DNA of 64,000 nucleotides. Origin: Micromonospora yangpuensis. Lineage in GTDB: Bacteria > Actinomycetota > Actinomycetes > Mycobacteriales > Micromonosporaceae. The notes under the pieces were generated by a model that worked only from the letters and a program-made list of their open reading frames with translations, ran no database searches and was not told the DNA's origin. Below are positions 63,505 to 64,000 of this stretch, one piece after another (position 1 is the first letter of the stretch; the number at the start of each line of letters is the position of its first letter). The stretch spans positions 5,146,001-5,210,000 of the forward strand of contig NZ_FMIA01000002.1 in the NCBI RefSeq assembly GCF_900091615.1, read 5' to 3'. A program made the position numbers and the translations under genes.

Positions 63505-63563
63505 GAAGTGAATCTTGGACACTTACCGTCGAAATAGGACGGTAAGTGTCCAAGATTCACTTC
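63505..63563. repeat. 26-bp perfect palindrome, 7-base loop
   Basis: Left arm 63505-63530, right arm 63538-63563. The arm contains GTGAATCTTGGACACTTACC. The arms are much more A/T-rich than the surroundings, and no reading frame depends on them. It could be a terminator for the GntR gene or a member of a dispersed repeat family. Confidence 0.85.
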
Positions 63564-63593
63564 AGGGCAGCCGGCGGACGGGCACCGGAAGTG

Positions 63594-63619
63594 CCCCGCC
63601 CTGCGGTAACAGGGCGGGG
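63594..63619. terminator. Hairpin between GntR and DinB-like genes
   Basis: CCCCGCCCTG pairs with CAGGGCGGGG around CGGTAA. Probably terminates the minus-strand gene that enters from the window end. Confidence 0.65.
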
Positions 63620-63734
63620 TGTCGCGACCGTCTGTCTACTTGAGCAGCCGGTGCAGGCTGGCGGCGGTGAAGATGCTGGTCGTGGCGAGGGCCACCAGAC
63701 CGGCGACCACGACTGCGCCCGCGCCCTGTGTGGG

Positions 63735-64000
63735 TCAGCTACGGCGGGCGGCCACGATCTGTTCGCGCAGGATGTCGGCGTGCCCGCAGTGCTGGGCCAG
63801 CTCCCGCAGGAGGTGCAGCAGGATCCAGCGGACCGTCATCGCGCCGAACCGGTGCCCGGTGGCCACGTCGTCCAGGGCGAGCCCGGCGAGCACCCGCGCC
63901 GAGTCCCGGCAGGCTTCCCGGTGGGCGTCGCGGATCGAGACGATGGTGTCGGTCTCGGCCAGGACGAACGAGTCCTCGACCTTCGGCGGTAGGCCGAGCT
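63735..64000 (-). CDS. DinB/DUF664-family protein, partial at window edge
   Basis: 88 codons of the C-terminal part are present; the start lies beyond 64000. AHREACRDSARVLAGLALDDVATGH and TVRWILLHLLRELAQHCGHADILREQIVAARRS match the last two helices of DinB-fold proteins, many of which are mycothiol-dependent transferases with a metal site. The HLLRELAQHCGHADILRE motif keeps the two His expected for metal binding. Confidence 0.8.
   Translation of the reverse strand, partial: LGLPPKVEDSFVLAETDTIVSIRDAHREACRDSARVLAGLALDDVATGHRFGAMTVRWILLHLLRELAQHCGHADILREQIVAARRS

Noticed and set aside
63636..63734. Hydrophobic reading frame in phase after the DinB-like stop codon (ends SLHRLLK)
   Set aside because: About 30 codons, no start with ribosome-binding site, and directly in phase behind a stop. 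It could be a remnant of a membrane protein but is too short to support.
60619..64000. Attachment-site direct repeat of the tRNA-Arg 3' end
   Set aside because: No second copy of the T-arm/acceptor sequence was found downstream within the window, so no att site is annotated.

Overview
The window is high-GC DNA (GTG starts are frequent, and the third codon position is strongly G/C) from an actinobacterium, most probably a Micromonosporaceae such as Micromonospora. This rests on the tig-clpP1-clpP2-clpX order, the mycothiol-linked reductase, the corrin genes, CBM2-bearing secreted proteins and several short palindromic repeat families of the type common in that group. The taxon is an inference from gene content, not from a marker alignment.

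Layout. 1-5.9 kb: a nitrilase-fold amidase, the protein-quality cluster tig/clpP1/clpP2/clpX with a candidate ClgR operator, and tRNA-Pro and tRNA-Gly. 6-14.1 kb: a decayed PIN toxin, a palindromic repeat, a secreted PQQ-type sugar dehydrogenase with CBM2, a convergent secreted collagen-like/FN3-like/CBM2 protein, an ECF sigma factor with a membrane partner, and an Hsp70 ATPase domain fused through a membrane helix to a beta-propeller. 14.4-25.5 kb: small membrane proteins, rpiB, a DUF1015 protein, a DsbA-fold reductase, aminopeptidase N, an amidase remnant, and kynA-kynU with a divergent Lrp/AsnC regulator. 25.6-35 kb: a class F-like sortase with a candidate surface substrate, an HNH endonuclease, an MscS channel, an MFS carrier, a truncated haemoglobin, a thioesterase and ettA. 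35.2-39.2 kb: otsA and an otsB-GH15 fusion for trehalose metabolism.

39.5-56.5 kb carries cobalamin genes in three blocks (cobA-cobT-cobC, cobB, cobQ-cobD). They are interleaved with a class A penicillin-binding protein, SURF1, an ATP-dependent DNA ligase, a dipeptidase, an M48 protease, a P-loop kinase and a rhodanese. 56.5-60.6 kb holds an SSB paralogue, a second ECF sigma unit, a ribosome-hibernation-like protein, an alpha/beta hydrolase and tRNA-Arg.

From tRNA-Arg to the window end the content looks accessory: a VapBC-like toxin-antitoxin pair, a membrane-anchored protein, and a small operon (19-residue peptide, Cys-rich protein, basic-tailed protein) divergent from a minimal GntR repressor across an operator-like intergenic region. 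A 26-bp palindrome and a truncated DinB-like gene follow. Three palindromic repeat families are the main unexplained structure. One copy lies in frame inside cobA and encodes its interdomain linker. The sequence shows no CRISPR array, insertion sequence or prophage.
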